The notes: generated from the sequence alone by a model not told the origin. Shown: positions 47,150 through 59,427, counted from the first letter of the stretch. The stretch is 64,000 bases of DNA from Ancylostoma caninum (GCA_037903475.1 JBAJFG010000232.1:1-64000), one strand, 5' to 3'. Numbers and translations: made by a program.

Positions 47150-47345
47150 AGAATTGTAATCCAAACGGAAATCCGCTTGGACGGAAAGCTGTGGAGGCTC
47201 ACCAAAATATTGTGAAAACGTGAAGACCAAATGTCGTTCCATTTCGCACCACTCATCTCTGGTTCCAAAAATTCCGATCAGGAGACATGAGCCTTGAACA
47301 TGAACCAGGTCGAGGTATTCCGAGCGAACCATGACAGAACCATGT
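47150..47345 (+). pseudogene. mariner transposase fragment (N-terminal DNA-binding part)
   Basis: One frame reads LGRKAVEAHQNI. After an internal stop, another segment reads LWFQKFRSGDMSLEHEPGRG, which matches the helix-turn-helix part of mariner transposases (pattern RWFxKFRSGDxSLE). Stop codons and the missing catalytic region show it is dead. Confidence 0.75.
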
Positions 47346-47489
47346 TAATCCTAACGGTCCCTGCTGCGATACAGTCAAGTTTCGATGTTAAAAAATCTGA
47401 ATTTCCTTCAACATAGATGAAGCTTCTGAGAAGGCCATGAATAAGTGGGGATGAAATGATTTGCTACAGAACGATCTCATGCACTTTCA

Positions 47490-47625
47490 CCGGCCAGGCG
47501 GACAGCATTTCCGAAGTATCGGGCAGACTCCGACCCCGGTCATTGGTTTGAATGACGCGGGCATACCGGGCAGGCAGCCCACACAACTGTAGCATCGGGC
47601 AGGCCGGCAAGATGATTTAACACTA
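47490..47625. repeat. GGGCAGGC-rich degenerate repeat
   Basis: Irregular units contain CGGGCAGGC/GGCCAGGCGG. A related patch lies at 49250-49400 (CTGGCAGGCCGGG, GGGCAGGCCGAC). They resemble the GGCGACCCGAG repeats at 32.4 kb in design but not in sequence. Confidence 0.45.
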
Positions 47626-47992
47626 GCAATAACATGGGATTTTCCATTCATTTTTTAAAATTTTTTTCATTTTTATCTTTCACCTTCCATTGTACGGTGG
47701 ACATTTGGTGTTAGGATCTTCAGCAGTGTAAGTTTTAAAGTGTAAGTTTTATGTTCGTTTAACCATGATGTCTTCCTTGGGGTATCATGGTATCATGTCG
47801 ACTACCTTTATGTCATTTGGTGTTTGATCTATAAGCTGAAAATTGTTTTAAGAATAGTCTCTTCACGACTTTAAATCCGTCTTGCTAGCGCCATCAACTC
47901 CATTAGAAATCTAAAAGAAACTGTGTTTGACTAGAAATAGTGAAGATCAAGCTGCAAAAGAAATTTTGTGCGTGCACAGTAAGTTTATTAAA

Positions 47993-48943
47993 ACTATTAG
48001 GTCGTCAAGTATGAAATGTCTGATTTTATGAGCGGTCAGTTTGACAGTCTGTATCTTCGAAAATTTACTAGATCTCTTCTCATCTTTATTTTCATTATGA
48101 AGGTACATCCTCTTCCTTTCGAAATCACTTCCTGGGTTTTTGATCAGTTTTCGAATTTTTGTTTGAAAGCATTTCTTGTAGAACTACTCAAAGACGAAAA
48201 ATCGTGTCGTTTTCGAACATCGGTTCCATTTTTCAGCTATTAGAGTCGGGGAAGCTGAGAACATCAGGGTAGTGTCAAGGGACATTTGGCTAGTAAATGC
48301 ACTGGACAGCGTTTGCTCGCGAAGTTCTGCTTAGGTGACATGAAGCTCCAAAGTGAGCCTTATGATGAACCTGGATTTCGATGAGCTGGAACCTGGATTT
48401 CGATGAGCTGGAAGCCGTAGCCGAAGCGGATAGGAGTCAAACTAAGTCAGCATAAGTAGCAAGATGTGATCTTGATAATCCAATAATATTTGAGTACTCA
48501 AGGCAATATGACCGTTAAAAGTGGTTCGGTAAACGAATTTTTCCCAGTTTGACCCTCAAAAATGGGTGCCAATTTTTGACCATTTTTCACAAATCCACGC
48601 TGCTTAAGCCAGAGGAGCAGGGGGTGAGGACCCACCTGCCAGTCACTGTACTGAGCAAATTTTGCTCTATTTGACCACAACTCCTTTCAGGGATTAGCTC
48701 ACTTCTTGCTGGAGAAAATGTTCAATTTTTAACATCATGTTGGGAACGCTCTTCCTCACTTGATCGCCCATAGCTTTCCATGCTTCTAAGGTGTTGAAGC
48801 AGCCAAGCCATATTTAAGATGGCAAGGCTATGGAGATAGTATAGGAGCATATTCGGATATCTTATACTGCATCTTGCTTTAGAAACAAAACTCAAAATCT
48901 TCTCATCCAAAATCAGACATTTCATACTTGACGACCTAATAGT
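47993..48943. mobile_element. 951-bp element with perfect 35-bp terminal inverted repeats
   Basis: The left end ACTATTAGGTCGTCAAGTAT..GATTTT (47993-48027) is repeated exactly in inverse at 48909-48943. The end sequence resembles mariner termini. The interior has only short ORFs on both strands. A 24-bp direct duplication (CCTGGATTTCGATGAGCTGG) lies at about 48367-48411. Confidence 0.8.
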
Positions 48944-49836
48944 ATCCGAGTATCTTCCAGGAATTGCTTTGGTTTTTACTCATGCTCTCTTGTAGTTTGT
49001 TACTAGTGACTGAAGCAGGCCAATATTACACTGAGAATTTGATTATGAAAGTTTTCCGAAGAGATTTGAAATGGAAGAGTGTTTTCACAAGAAGGTCAAT
49101 CAAGATGCCTATGACGAATACTGCATAACGTAGAAATGTAAAATATGATTATGTGGAATAATAAAAAAAATCACCGATATTAGCTGTATGTGTTAAGGGT
49201 TTTAGTTGAAAAAATGATATAATGTGTAAAGAAGGATCCCCGCGGTGCCCTGAACGGTTCACCTGGCAGGCCGGGTACTCATTACCGCCAAGCCGCAGGA
49301 ATGCACCAGTCAGGCCGCATTCATAACACTGGGCAGGCCGACTAAAGTGCGTCGGCCTTACCGAGAGTTAATGACGGCCAACCCGGTTGAAGTGGCTGAG
49401 ATATGCAAGTTCTCAACTCGGTGATAACAAAACTTGGACATTTTTTTCGTCAGAGATAATGCAACGGAGAAGTTGCATTATTTCTTTTTGCATCAACCTA
49501 GTATTATAGCTGTGCTGAGCTTGGAAATGAAACTCTTATGGAATAGCTTTCTAGGCTCTATTCCACGAAGCGGAAGAGGAACCAGAGAGACTTTTTGGGT
49601 AGTTTGGATTGTTGGAAGCAACTTCAAACCACGTCTCTTTCACTCAGTGTAGTCGAGTGTAGGTTTTTTGCTGGACTGACAGGATACAACCAACCTGCAG
49701 ACACACAGGCCAACCCACGCATACATGCATGGGCAAACTCACTAGCTGTAACGAAAAAGTAGAGAAACAGCATTCATTGAGAAAGATAGCAACAAGTAGA
49801 CTATATAAATGAATAAAGTGAATGAAAACAGAGACA

Positions 49837-52800
49837 TCAAGGCAGGACACAGAGTCCTTCCTGGCGATTACACTGTGCGTTAGCAGGGCAGCTGCCACAT
49901 GGAGCTCCGGGCCTATAAATCTGTTGTCCAACAATATTTCCTCTGCAAAAAAAAATACATCTTCACTTGTTGTGCACAAGCTCAGGATATTCTAATTAAA
50001 CAATACCCCGGACTATAGTGGCACACAACAACATAATTAGAGCCGCAATCTCTCACTGCGCAGCCGATTTCGCTAGTAGTCGCCCACGCCATCTAGAAAT
50101 TGGTGATCCACTCCTTTAATTTTAACTTATCAGCCCTCAACACACCTTGGTAAACTTCCTGATTGGTTGACTTTGATGATGATCACGGAATATGAGAGCT
50201 GGTCCAATCGGCTTATCTTTCCTCACTTTCTTCCACCATGCTTTCACGCCCTAAATACATTTGTAAGACGATGAGGTTTCGTTAAAATAACTAAACTAGT
50301 GCATACCAGTTCAATGGCTGCAACTCTGTTGGGAACATCACTCTTTGCCACCACGTAAATGTTCTCCTCCGTATTCGGACGGGTAGCTGGATCAGACGCC
50401 GTAGGTACGCATTTCCTTGAGTGATCTCTGGCCTTCAATTCTAGTTCGCAATTGTACTTCTAAAATGACATCTTGCACCTCATCATGACATGAATTTTCG
50501 CATGGTTCTGTCCATACTTACAAGTTTGAACATATTGGAGGCGGTTGGCATCATATTACCATTTCTCTTTGACACCCTTCCTAATGCAAGCTCAGACCTA
50601 AATTAATATACTGTATCTGACATATTATCAACAAACACACAAAGTCCAGAGGACCTACAGGAGGATCCATTAAGGCTGAGGAGACACATACTTCGGAGCA
50701 TCTAGTAGCATCGCTGTCGCAGTGACGACATCATTTCCATTGCGTATCGATAGTGAATGGTCAGTCACTAGTTTCGGAGCAGCCACAATCGATTCGTATC
50801 AAAGATGATGACGCCACCACAATGGCGATGCCAGATGCTATATTTCTCGAGAAGTATACATCTAGGCTAAAGTGGAACCCAATCGCATGAACAGCATCAC
50901 CTGTTAAGACGGGTCTGGACAGGAAACAAGAGAATCACTCGTGATTAGAGATAATGGCATCAGTGGAATATGCGGATGCGCATACAATCAGAGGGAGGCG
51001 GTCATCAAGCACGCCGCTACGCGACCGCTTCGCATGCCGCCGACATGCACGTGACCATCGCGTGACCTTGCGAGCGAAGTCTTGGTGAGAGCTAATACTC
51101 CATGGGTCTATTTAGCTTGGTGTAATGAACAAAATGCTACCACTGCAGCACTGTTTGGGGCCTTCTACTCATGAACGTCCCCACTATGCAGAGGAAACTC
51201 GTCCACTACTGTTCAGGACGAAGTTGATTATGGTCGTGCTAGTGGGAATCGATCATTCACAGCAATTCGCAGTAGAATTCTGTTTTCATTACCTTTCTTC
51301 GGCTAGGAATAATTTGATATACTAAACGTATATGCTAAACGCTCGCGTGTGCCACGTCTTAAATATGACTTGTGCTCATCTCAAGAGAAGTTTCCTTCCC
51401 TCTCCGCTACCCGTACGAAGGTGATAGTGGTAGTCGGTTGAGGCACCTCTCAGTTGTGACCCCTACTACAAGGAAAAGTGGAACCTTAACGGGAAAATGC
51501 GAACCTGCGCCAGTTGTGCATTTCAAGAGTTCTGTTCCGAATTTTGTCGTTCACTCCAGCATTAGTTGGACATATTTGATTGATCGCTAGAAAATGCATA
51601 AAATTTATGGGAAATTTCCCTGAAAACATCTAATGTTATCTCACAGGGATCTATGTGAGCGTTCGTAGTTGTTGTTTGTTTAGTAGTTGAAGTTGTTGGT
51701 TTGGAAGATGTTATCGCCTCTGATGACGATGTCGTTGCGTCTGATGACGATGTCGTTGCATCTGACGATGATGTCATTGCGTCTGACGACGATGTCGTTG
51801 CGTCTGATGACGATGTCGTTGCATCTGACGATGATGTCGTTGCGTCTGATGACGATGTCGTTGCGTCTGATGACGATGTTGTTGCTCCTGGAGACGACGA
51901 TGTTGTCGTTGATCCATTCGCGTCGCCTTTTACGCAAAGTGAAGCGTTAACTTCGCATGTTGATGGCGTGTACGTCTTACATTCATCGTCCTTTGTGCAG
52001 GGAGTTCCAGTTACATATAGTACCTGGTCGTTGGCCACATCTCTAAAACGAAATTCTTATTTGCTAAAAAAAAAGATTTTCGAAAGAAAATATTACGGTT
52101 CGTTGAAGACACAGGCAGCAGAGGCTTTAGTACCACCGCACATGGCTTCAGAGCATCCCACTGCTACTGTTCTTGCAAGAACCATCTGAACACGGGTGAC
52201 ATTTTAACTTTACAGTTAGAGTTATTAAAGGTATGCCTACGTTTGAAAACTGGAACATATCGGGATCGTTATTGTATTTGTTGTCAGCGAACCAGTCCTT
52301 GGTAACTATCTGTTCTGACCATGTATGCAGGATCTGAGATAAAGGGGAAGCCAATTGGGTCGGTGTGGAGCCTGCATCAAAGCTGAAACCATTCTTTCGT
52401 AAGGTTAAAAGGTAAAATATACAAGCCAGGTCTCTTTTCCGAGATTTTTAAATGAAAAGAATTGCCAGGAGCTGCTGATCACGATGGTATGCTTGGTTCT
52501 GTGGAACGTTAGTGAAGAACCCATTTTCAGCCTTTTCGTTTGTGGAGAGTCGGGGCGGAGCCTCTTCCATGGTGGAAGCGCATCTCGTGCACCCCCAACA
52601 AGAAAGTGCGTGGCGTGGAATTACCATGTGTCATTCTCGCCTACTGTGGCCCTATTAGGTGGTGCACCGCGACCAGGGGAGTGCAGAAAATCTCGTACTT
52701 GCGTCTTGGCCCCGCCCAAGTGCTCCACGGATGATGGAGCTTAAAATTGAGTTTTTGGTGCTATTCTAAAAAGCCATGTATATCATTGTGCATCTGATGA

Positions 52801-53534
52801 TTCTAATAATCTAAAATCTAGCGAGCAAGTATGTTTCTCACTGTTTGAAATTAATGCCATGTGTTCGAGATTTCTGATAATTGTCCGCGCATTTGTCTAC
52901 GAGCTTTGCCGCTTCTTCTTCGAGAGCGCAGTCGTAGATCTGAAAACACAACTTGTGTTTACGAATCGATGTTGTTTTGCCCTTGTTCTCGGGCATTCTT
53001 ACCATTTTGTACATGTTCTCAGCTTTCGGCAGTTTTTTAAGATTTTTATCCTCCATCTGGTCCTGATTAATCCTTGTACGAAGACTATTGTGGTAGTACA
53101 GGGCGATTTCTCGTACATCATCATTAATTGTAGTTCCATTGCAGCCGAAAGCTGCAATGTTTCCTCTTTTACTACACTCAAAAACGGGTAACTGTATCTG
53201 ATACACCAAAAAAAAAAAAAAAAGAAACGAATTTTACGTTTTACGTATGAATCTGCGAGAGATCCTGGCAGCACCTTAAAGTGGAAAATTCATTGTTGTT
53301 CGTGTTAATAGCCCTATGAATATGAGCGCTGGTTTAAAGGAGCGGCTCCTACTAGTCGTAACGCGCTAGTGAGCGGCGCGGCTGCAGGCGATCGATAGCC
53401 ATACCTCAGTGCTACTGAGATGGCAAGGCGGCCGCTCCGCTCGTGTGCGCGTCACGTCCACCTCTGTATCATTCCGTAGAGAAGCAACTTACTATTGCTG
53501 CCAGGAATACCAGAGCTGCGTTCGGCAGAAACAT
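49837..53534 (-). CDS. Two-CAP-domain secreted ASP/SCP-TAPS protein with mucin-like linker
   Basis: Twelve exons: 53534-53493, 53197-53003, 52939-52842, 52382-52241, 52185-52097, 52042-51645, 51586-51505, 50597-50522, 50459-50307, 50250-50146, 50092-50007 and 49942-49837. All phases agree, giving 523 aa. Signal peptide MFLPNAALVFLAAI is split from the rest by intron 1. CAP domain 1 (about 15-235) shows DDVREIALYYHNSLRTRI, LKKLPKAENMYKM, YDCALEEEA, TQLASPLSQILHTWSEQI and VGCSEAMCGG. The linker (about 243-320) is nine TTSSSDA-like heptads plus more Thr. CAP domain 2 (about 322-490) shows LEMHNWRRSELALGRV, MMPTASNMFKL, AWATTSEIGCAVRDCG and VVVCHYSPGGNIVGQQIY. A Cys-rich hinge ends the protein (APCGSCPANAQCNRQEG). 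Two-domain ASPs are abundant secretions of hookworms and relatives. Domain 1 lacks the GHYTQ-like motif, as many ASPs do. An acceptor (CCCAGCAG) lies 5 bases before the ATG. Confidence 0.92.
51703..51890 (-). repeat. 21-bp minisatellite coding the Ser/Thr linker of the ASP gene
   Basis: About nine in-frame 21-bp units encode TTSSSDA, with one MTSSSDA and one TTSSSEA variant. The unit length keeps the frame, so copy number can change without breaking the gene. Confidence 0.9.
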
Positions 53535-54163
53535 AACCGCTGCTGGGTGTTACCCAGCAAGTATATTTATAGCGGCAACGATCACTAATAGATCGAAAAT
53601 CTAACGAAACCGAGTTTTGAAAAAATATGGATATGTACGTTTTTACGCTTATAGAAATGTACTCCCTTGTTACGCACACTACCAACTTGTGTAACTTTGA
53701 TTTCATGAAATAACAATACTTTCTATTTTAAAAGCATCAGTACAGCTATTGTTCCATTCTTCTGTTTGTGAGCCTATGTACGATAGCTGAATGTTCACGC
53801 CCGTAAACCTTTCAGGTCTGATTTTACGGCTAATCTATGAACGAAGAGTTGTAGAGTGCAATAGTAGTGCCCATGGGTATTTTATCATAAAAAACTGTTT
53901 AGATCATCATCTACTGTCGTACTATACCGTGTACTTCCATGCGCTGCCAAATCATGGCAAGACCTTGTACTCTTTCGACGGTTACGATTAAGAAGGTATT
54001 ATAACTACTTGTCAGCAAAAAGTATGTGGTATGAAATCTAGAACGTCATTTTCCAATTTCTGGGAAATGCTGTTGTCAGTTAGTGTCTGTTATTTCACGA
54101 ATCTTGCAACTTGGCCGGCTACCAAGATGAGGTAAATCTCGCCACTTTGTTATAGGCCAGGCC

Positions 54164-54505
54164 GTCTTGGCAGCATACGTCGAACTGATCAGCTGTTGAG
54201 ATCAACGCCGCCACACTCAATCGACTGAGGCTGTTTTGCACATTTTTCAAATTTGAATCACTTTTTTTGTTTGAATGTGTTTTTTTGGTGTTTTTTCTGT
54301 GGTCATAGTGGAAACTACAAAAAACACATTCAAATAAAGAAGAAACGTTCAAAACGACCTCAGACAAGCAACGACCTCATATAAGATGACATATTCAGAA
54401 AAGAAAGCACAAAAATGGATAAAAACAAAGAAAAACCCATCTTTTTGCCTGAGCGCGGCGGCGTTGATCTGAACAGCTGATCAATTCAATGTATGCTGTC
54501 AAGAC
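54164..54505. mobile_element. 342-bp foldback MITE
   Basis: Outer arms of 49 bp (GTCTTGGCAGCATACGTCGA.. and its near-complement ending ..TATGCTGTCAAGAC) have about six mismatches. A second inner inverted repeat, GTTTGAATGTGTTTTTT, lies near the middle. No coding capacity. Confidence 0.7.
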
Positions 54506-54768
54506 AGTCGCGCCGCAGTCGCTTCGCCACGAGGTTTCCCGCCGGCTGAGGGGACTCGTCGTTTCGGATAGACGACTGTATTGCCCTCTTATCTGCGGCC
54601 TAGAGAAGAACGCTGCGCAACCGCGCCACGCGCAGAGATCGGTGTTGTCTGCCACCGGAATGCTATTTCTAAGCGCTTTTCTTCCCGATTCGGTCTAAAG
54701 TCCTTAAAATTGGGTAGAAAAACTGCTAGAAATACCATAACAGCAGTAGAAGACATTGGTTACGGCGT

Positions 54769-54823
54769 GTGCAGCGTCCTTCTCGAGGCCGCGGATGGGC
54801 CACCGCCATTTATGTCCACTGTA
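54769..54823. mobile_element. Right end of a family A MITE
   Basis: CAGCGTCCTTCTCGAGGCCG, GATGGGCCACCGCCATT and TATGTCCACTGTA match the right end of the 5391 and 16765 copies. Internal family sequence (GCGCAACCGCGCCACGCG) lies at about 54615, but the left end is missing or altered. Confidence 0.6.
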
Positions 54824-55046
54824 GGGCATCTACATACATGATTTTGAAAAAAGATGCATCAAGAATCACAAGAAACTCACGCACCAGGCACCCTTCATAT
54901 TATTTGTTCTAAAGTGCGTTAGTTTTATCCAACACCTACCATTTATTTGAGGATTCATGTGAGTCAGTTTTTCTTCTGCCAGCAACCTGTCCATTTTTCA
55001 AATTTTATTGATAAAAAACATAAATAACGATTCCGAACTTCACTAG

Positions 55047-57386
55047 TTATGTATGGATCACGTCCATGTGGTTGTGCGGTCTCAACCAATCTGTTACTGC
55101 TGTGATTAGGTCCTGCGATGTCGACACCATGTTATTCCAGTAGGGATGCGTGAAGCGAGAGCGACAGGCGTACACTAAGAGAGCAGCTGCAACGATGGCT
55201 ATGGTCCATCCCCATTTCGGGCGTTCTTTTCTACTCTGAATCAAATGAATAATTATAATTATCATAGATTCTTAGGACGAAAACAACGTTCAAGAACTAG
55301 AGGCTATTGCTAAGGCAAACAACTTTTAGAGTGCACAACGACTAAGTCAGTATCCACAGCCATGGGCAGTCGCTATTGCTTCATTGGACACCTTCGGCAA
55401 GAAGTATGTATAGACAAAAAGAGGCTATGGTTCATGAGGAACAGCGTACACATTCTGCGTCGCCGTCGCTCAGGAGAATCATTGATTCCAACGTTTATCT
55501 ATCGTCTGTGGCTTATGCGGCAAGACATCAATGATGTGACCACAAAATCAGCCAACAGCTGGACCGACATCACTGTTAACGGCGACGCAACATGATACAC
55601 CCTGCGTAAAACATACGTAGAGGTCGGCCTAGAAGTATTTCCAACTGTCGTGGTCACTATTTTCACCAGTATTTAAGGAGATATGGGGTGGTAGCAGTGG
55701 CGGACGCAGGGGGGGGGGGGGCGCGCGCCCCCCCCCCGAGAATGGGTCGCCAAATTTTCGAAATTACTTTACAATACAAATAAAAATCTTGTGTTAGTTT
55801 ATTTTTAATTGTTTCTTTTTATTATTATTTTTAATATATTTTTTATTTATTGTTTATTATTATAATTAATATTATTATTAATATTATTTTCCGTCTGGGT
55901 CCCCAAAACGGCGGAGACCCCACTTTTCTTCCCACGCCCCCCCTCCCGCCCACTTTCTGCGTCCGCCACTGGGTGGTAGGAATTTGCCCGGAAGTAGTAA
56001 TCAAGTAAAGTGCTTTCGATCTGCGGTGGCGTACTTGCTCACTGCCCACCCTTCGTCCATTTCGTTATCATTGTCTTCGTATCATGGTCATATCATAGCC
56101 AACCATCACCTCTAACTATTAATGGCGTGTATGACTTGCTAGAGATAACGATAGACAAGGAGAGATTAGCGATGGGGATGCACGTCATCCCAGATCGAGC
56201 AGATCATATATCTTAGAGAGCTTGTTAAGTGTGATATAACTTTTGTAATTATGAGGAAATTAGAATGTATACGGCACATTTCACTCAAACGTTAACGTAC
56301 AAAAGCAAAAGTCTAGCATATATCAGAAATAGAACGAGGACTCATCAGCACGTCTCCAACTTTCCGCATCGGAACCAGGAGACCCTAGGTGAAAACGCTT
56401 AAGGACTGAAAAATTAATAAAAAGTACTGAAGACGTCATTATCTAGATGTTTTCAATGCTAACTTTGATTTGGCGGGGTGAGCAGTCCTGGCATCGTATT
56501 ATTCTAACGACATGGATGGCATGTCAGAGTTGTATTCTGCGAAGTAACGAACGATTTTTAACATGGTAAGCACAACTTTTCCAAAAAGGCAACGGATTAA
56601 CGGAAATTGGTTTCTTAATGCTCAATGAACATAGATTTCAACATCACCCACTTTGTAGCCGCGAATTGTTTTGCCTTTTTAAAAAAACTTTATGTAAAGA
56701 TGGCAATGCTGACCCTTAACCAACCAACCTTTGAGCATAATTCACTTGCTAGATACTCCCTTTCGCGGGAAAGTTCGTCGAGCACTTGATTACACCAGGC
56801 TACCTGGTCAAATGAGAAGATAAGAAATAAGATCCTTAATCGCTCATAAGTATGCCTCTTTGATAAGTTTTTTTTTGAAAGTTGGCGAATGCTGAGAAGA
56901 AAACTGTACGTCTAGCATCTAAACTTACCTCATTTTCTAAGCGTTCGTTTTGCCTGAGTACTCCTCAAGTTGCATTTTAAGTAGTTTATTATTTTCTGCA
57001 AGCTGAAAAGATTACCATTTGAACGAAGATGGATTTAAAGTAGCAGAAGGTTCTTGGGAGTCTGTGTTCGTATTTTATTTGTGTTTTAGGGATGCTAGTA
57101 AACATACGGTATCCTCCTTCTCTTTTCAGTTCTTTACTCACCACTTCACAAATATACTTGTGTGACTGCAGCTGGACATTGCTAACGTTTTTAAAATTTT
57201 TCTGCCCAAGCACTACGCTTGTTTCAGATCGTCGTCTGACCTCGACGCGGTACTAGTACTACTAATATCCCCTTGTTTTCAGGCATGTGATGTTGGCATT
57301 TTCTGCCTCTTATAGATCTCCCTACCCATTAACTGGGTCTTCTCCTTCAATTTCTCCCACATCCTTATTTTGTTCACTTCATGCTC
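55047..57386 (-). CDS. Coiled-coil protein with C-terminal membrane segment (partial, one frameshift)
   Basis: Five exons are proposed: 57386-57326, 57212-57108, 56995-56929, 56803-56729 and 55235-55047. Phases fit at every junction. The first four are helical with heptad-spaced Leu/Val (VNKIRMWEKLKEKTQLM, NNKLLKMQLEE, RQNERLENE, NQVLDELSREREYLASELCS). The last starts SRKERPKWGW, has a membrane helix TIAIVAAALLVYAC and ends with about 38 residues closing NHMDVIHT. Exon 3 needs one base more than the sequence shows. It reads coiled coil in one frame to QLEE, then in the next frame RQNERLENE, ending at a strong GTAAGT donor. This is an assembly error or a real mutation. The 5' part lies beyond 57386 and was not found. 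A tail-anchored or KASH-like coiled-coil protein is possible, but no signature proves it. The acceptor of exon 2 (AAGCGTAG) is weak. Confidence 0.5.
55695..55971. mobile_element. hAT-type MITE with perfect 8-bp target duplication, copy 2
   Basis: It has the same 15-bp ends as the copy at 46822 and the same interior, nearly identical. The duplication GGTGGTAG lies at 55687-55694 and 55972-55979. It sits in the last intron of the coiled-coil gene. Confidence 0.9.
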
Positions 57387-59427
57387 CTGTGTCCCTCGTG
57401 AGCAGTCAGCTCACTCGTGCAAGCTCACCCAATCACATCAGAGAGTAAAACGTCGTTGGCTGGTGGGGAGCGTATGCCAGGGTTGGCATTTATCATTGAA
57501 AATGAAGGTAAACATTTACTACGGGACATGGGAACCCGTGGTAATGTTCGGGGTGAACATAGAGATGGCATTCATCACGCGTTTACCCCGAAGAGTATGC
57601 ATATCCCTACGGATACGACTAAATGGCGGGTTGTGTGCAGTCACGTAGAGCGCTTGCAAAGGACGGCACGTATGTCTATTCACGTTCATTCCTGCTCTAA
57701 ACAACTTTATACGATCCAGGAAGAACGGATCTTCTACCACGTGAGCGATCAATTTCCACTCAATTGGCTCTGCATTATGACCGGAGATCTCTAAGCGCCA
57801 ATCAAAGCAGTTGGTTTTCCATATTTCGTGATGGAAATAACAGAAGAACAAGTCGAGGAGCGGGATTGCGGTGCATTATTTGCACCAACCCAACAAATAA
57901 GGTATTAAATAAATGAAATATCAATTTTAGGAGTGGCCAAAGCATTTGTAAACAACCTCTTGGAGAGAAGCCATTGAGGAGATGTGTGTTGAAGCGGTAT
58001 GAATCGCTGACTAAGCGCAATCAATACAACATTATCAAGTCTATTGTCCCATGCCTATGAAAGACGTCATATCTCACTTCAATGCCAACAGCATAAAAAT
58101 TACTTTTCAATTTGTTTACATTGCTATCAATATGATGTCCTACTTTTCTTCTCCTTTGCGTGCAAAATAATGTGTCTGTCCTTCTCCGAATATCAAGAGT
58201 CAAAGAAATGTTTATTTACCAGAAATAAAAGTTATCAGCTGAGAGTTGACACCTGGTAAGGTCACCACCGGCGCTGCTAATAAACATTTACTGTGCTCTA
58301 CACAAAGCAAATCTACACTCAGGCCACAGCACAGGTCTTCCCGGGGGCAAGCTGGGCTTCGTAAAAGGGCCGAAAAGCAAAGGGGGCTTCGTACTGGGAA
58401 AAAAATTGCGTTTGTTACTTCTAAGGGTGGCATCACGTTCATCAGGGGAGGTAGGGGCATTAAATAAGTTAAGTGACCTCATCATTGAGCGTGGAGAGGC
58501 TGCTCGTGCTTTGAGCGGCGCAACAGGGGCGACCGATGCCGAAAAAAGGGCTTGCACAGAGGCTGTTCGCTCTTTGAGCGGCCAGGCGACTATCCGGTCC
58601 AAATATTCCGATTGGAGCACATATTCTACATACACCGTAGGATTTAAGAATTCTGCGCAGTCTAAACGCAACCAAATGACATGATATCTTCACTAACAAA
58701 AGAACTATAGGAACACTACAGCTGTTTGAACGGACGATCAAAACTTATGTACCGCACGAAAGATATACGCGAAAAACCCTTTTCCGGAAATTTCGTGGAG
58801 CTGCTGCGGTCCAGACTTTAAGTTTGGGCTTGAAAATTGGAGTGTGGGGAGAACTAAGGGGGCACTACAACTGTATGCTCAGTATTGCCACAACCGATGT
58901 ACGGCGCAATATATGTGAGGGAGACCTCAGGTCGCCCCCACCCCCCAGGTCGCCCAGGGCGACCTAAGTCACTTACTGGGCATACACTTTTTTATTTCAC
59001 ATAATTTTTGGGCTTTTGCAGCATACATTTTTTCTTCAAGGACCTCTTCATCATTCAAGCGCCTATGGATTCGATCAATGAAGTATGGAATTCATAGGAG
59101 TTCTCGGAGTGTTGCTAACTTGAGGTAATTTGGCGTTCAAAATACACAATTAGCATACAATTTTTTATTTCACATAATTTTCGGGCTTTGCAGTGAACAC
59201 TTGTAGTACCCCTTTAGTTCTTTTGTTCCTGAAGATATCAAATCATTCCGTTGCGTTTACACTGCGCAGGAATCCTTGGAATCCTACGGAGTCCAAGCCT
59301 GTAGAATATGTGCCCCAATCGAACGACGCCGCGGACTAGTTTCAACGCGTTCTCCCTTGTAACAAGAATCACCTGTTCATCCTCACACGTTCCAGTGACC
59401 GTTCCACTTCCTTTCATCATCGTTTAT
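57387..59427. other. Repeat-rich intergenic DNA
   Basis: Positions 58320-58760 are related to 24170-24850. Positions 58630-58700 and 59215-59320 are inverted copies of each other (both carry CTGCGCAG and GATATC-A segments), so the block can fold back. No gene was recognised. Confidence 0.4.

Larger units (their letters stand above)
46254..49836. other. Region between membrane-protein copy 3 and the ASP gene
   Basis: No gene. It holds the MITEs, mariner fragment and 951-bp element listed separately, and the GC-rich repeat patch at 49250-49400. An open plus-strand stretch at 49434-49652 has no motif. Confidence 0.5.
53535..55046. other. Intergenic between the ASP gene and the coiled-coil gene
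   Basis: It contains the foldback element at 54164 and a family A MITE end at 54769. A plus-strand ORF from an ATG at 53791 to 53991 is open behind a good acceptor-like CCTTTCAG, but no partner exon was found. Confidence 0.4.

Noticed and set aside
53791..53991. 66-codon plus-strand ORF with a real ATG, ending YSFDGYD.
   Set aside because: Sensible composition, but it stands alone, with no signal peptide and no partner exon.
57440..57510. Minus-strand exon-like piece (MINANPGIRSPPANDVLLSDV) before a GTGAGC donor, as a 5' exon of the coiled-coil gene.
   Set aside because: Its phase does not match the next proposed exon at 57386.
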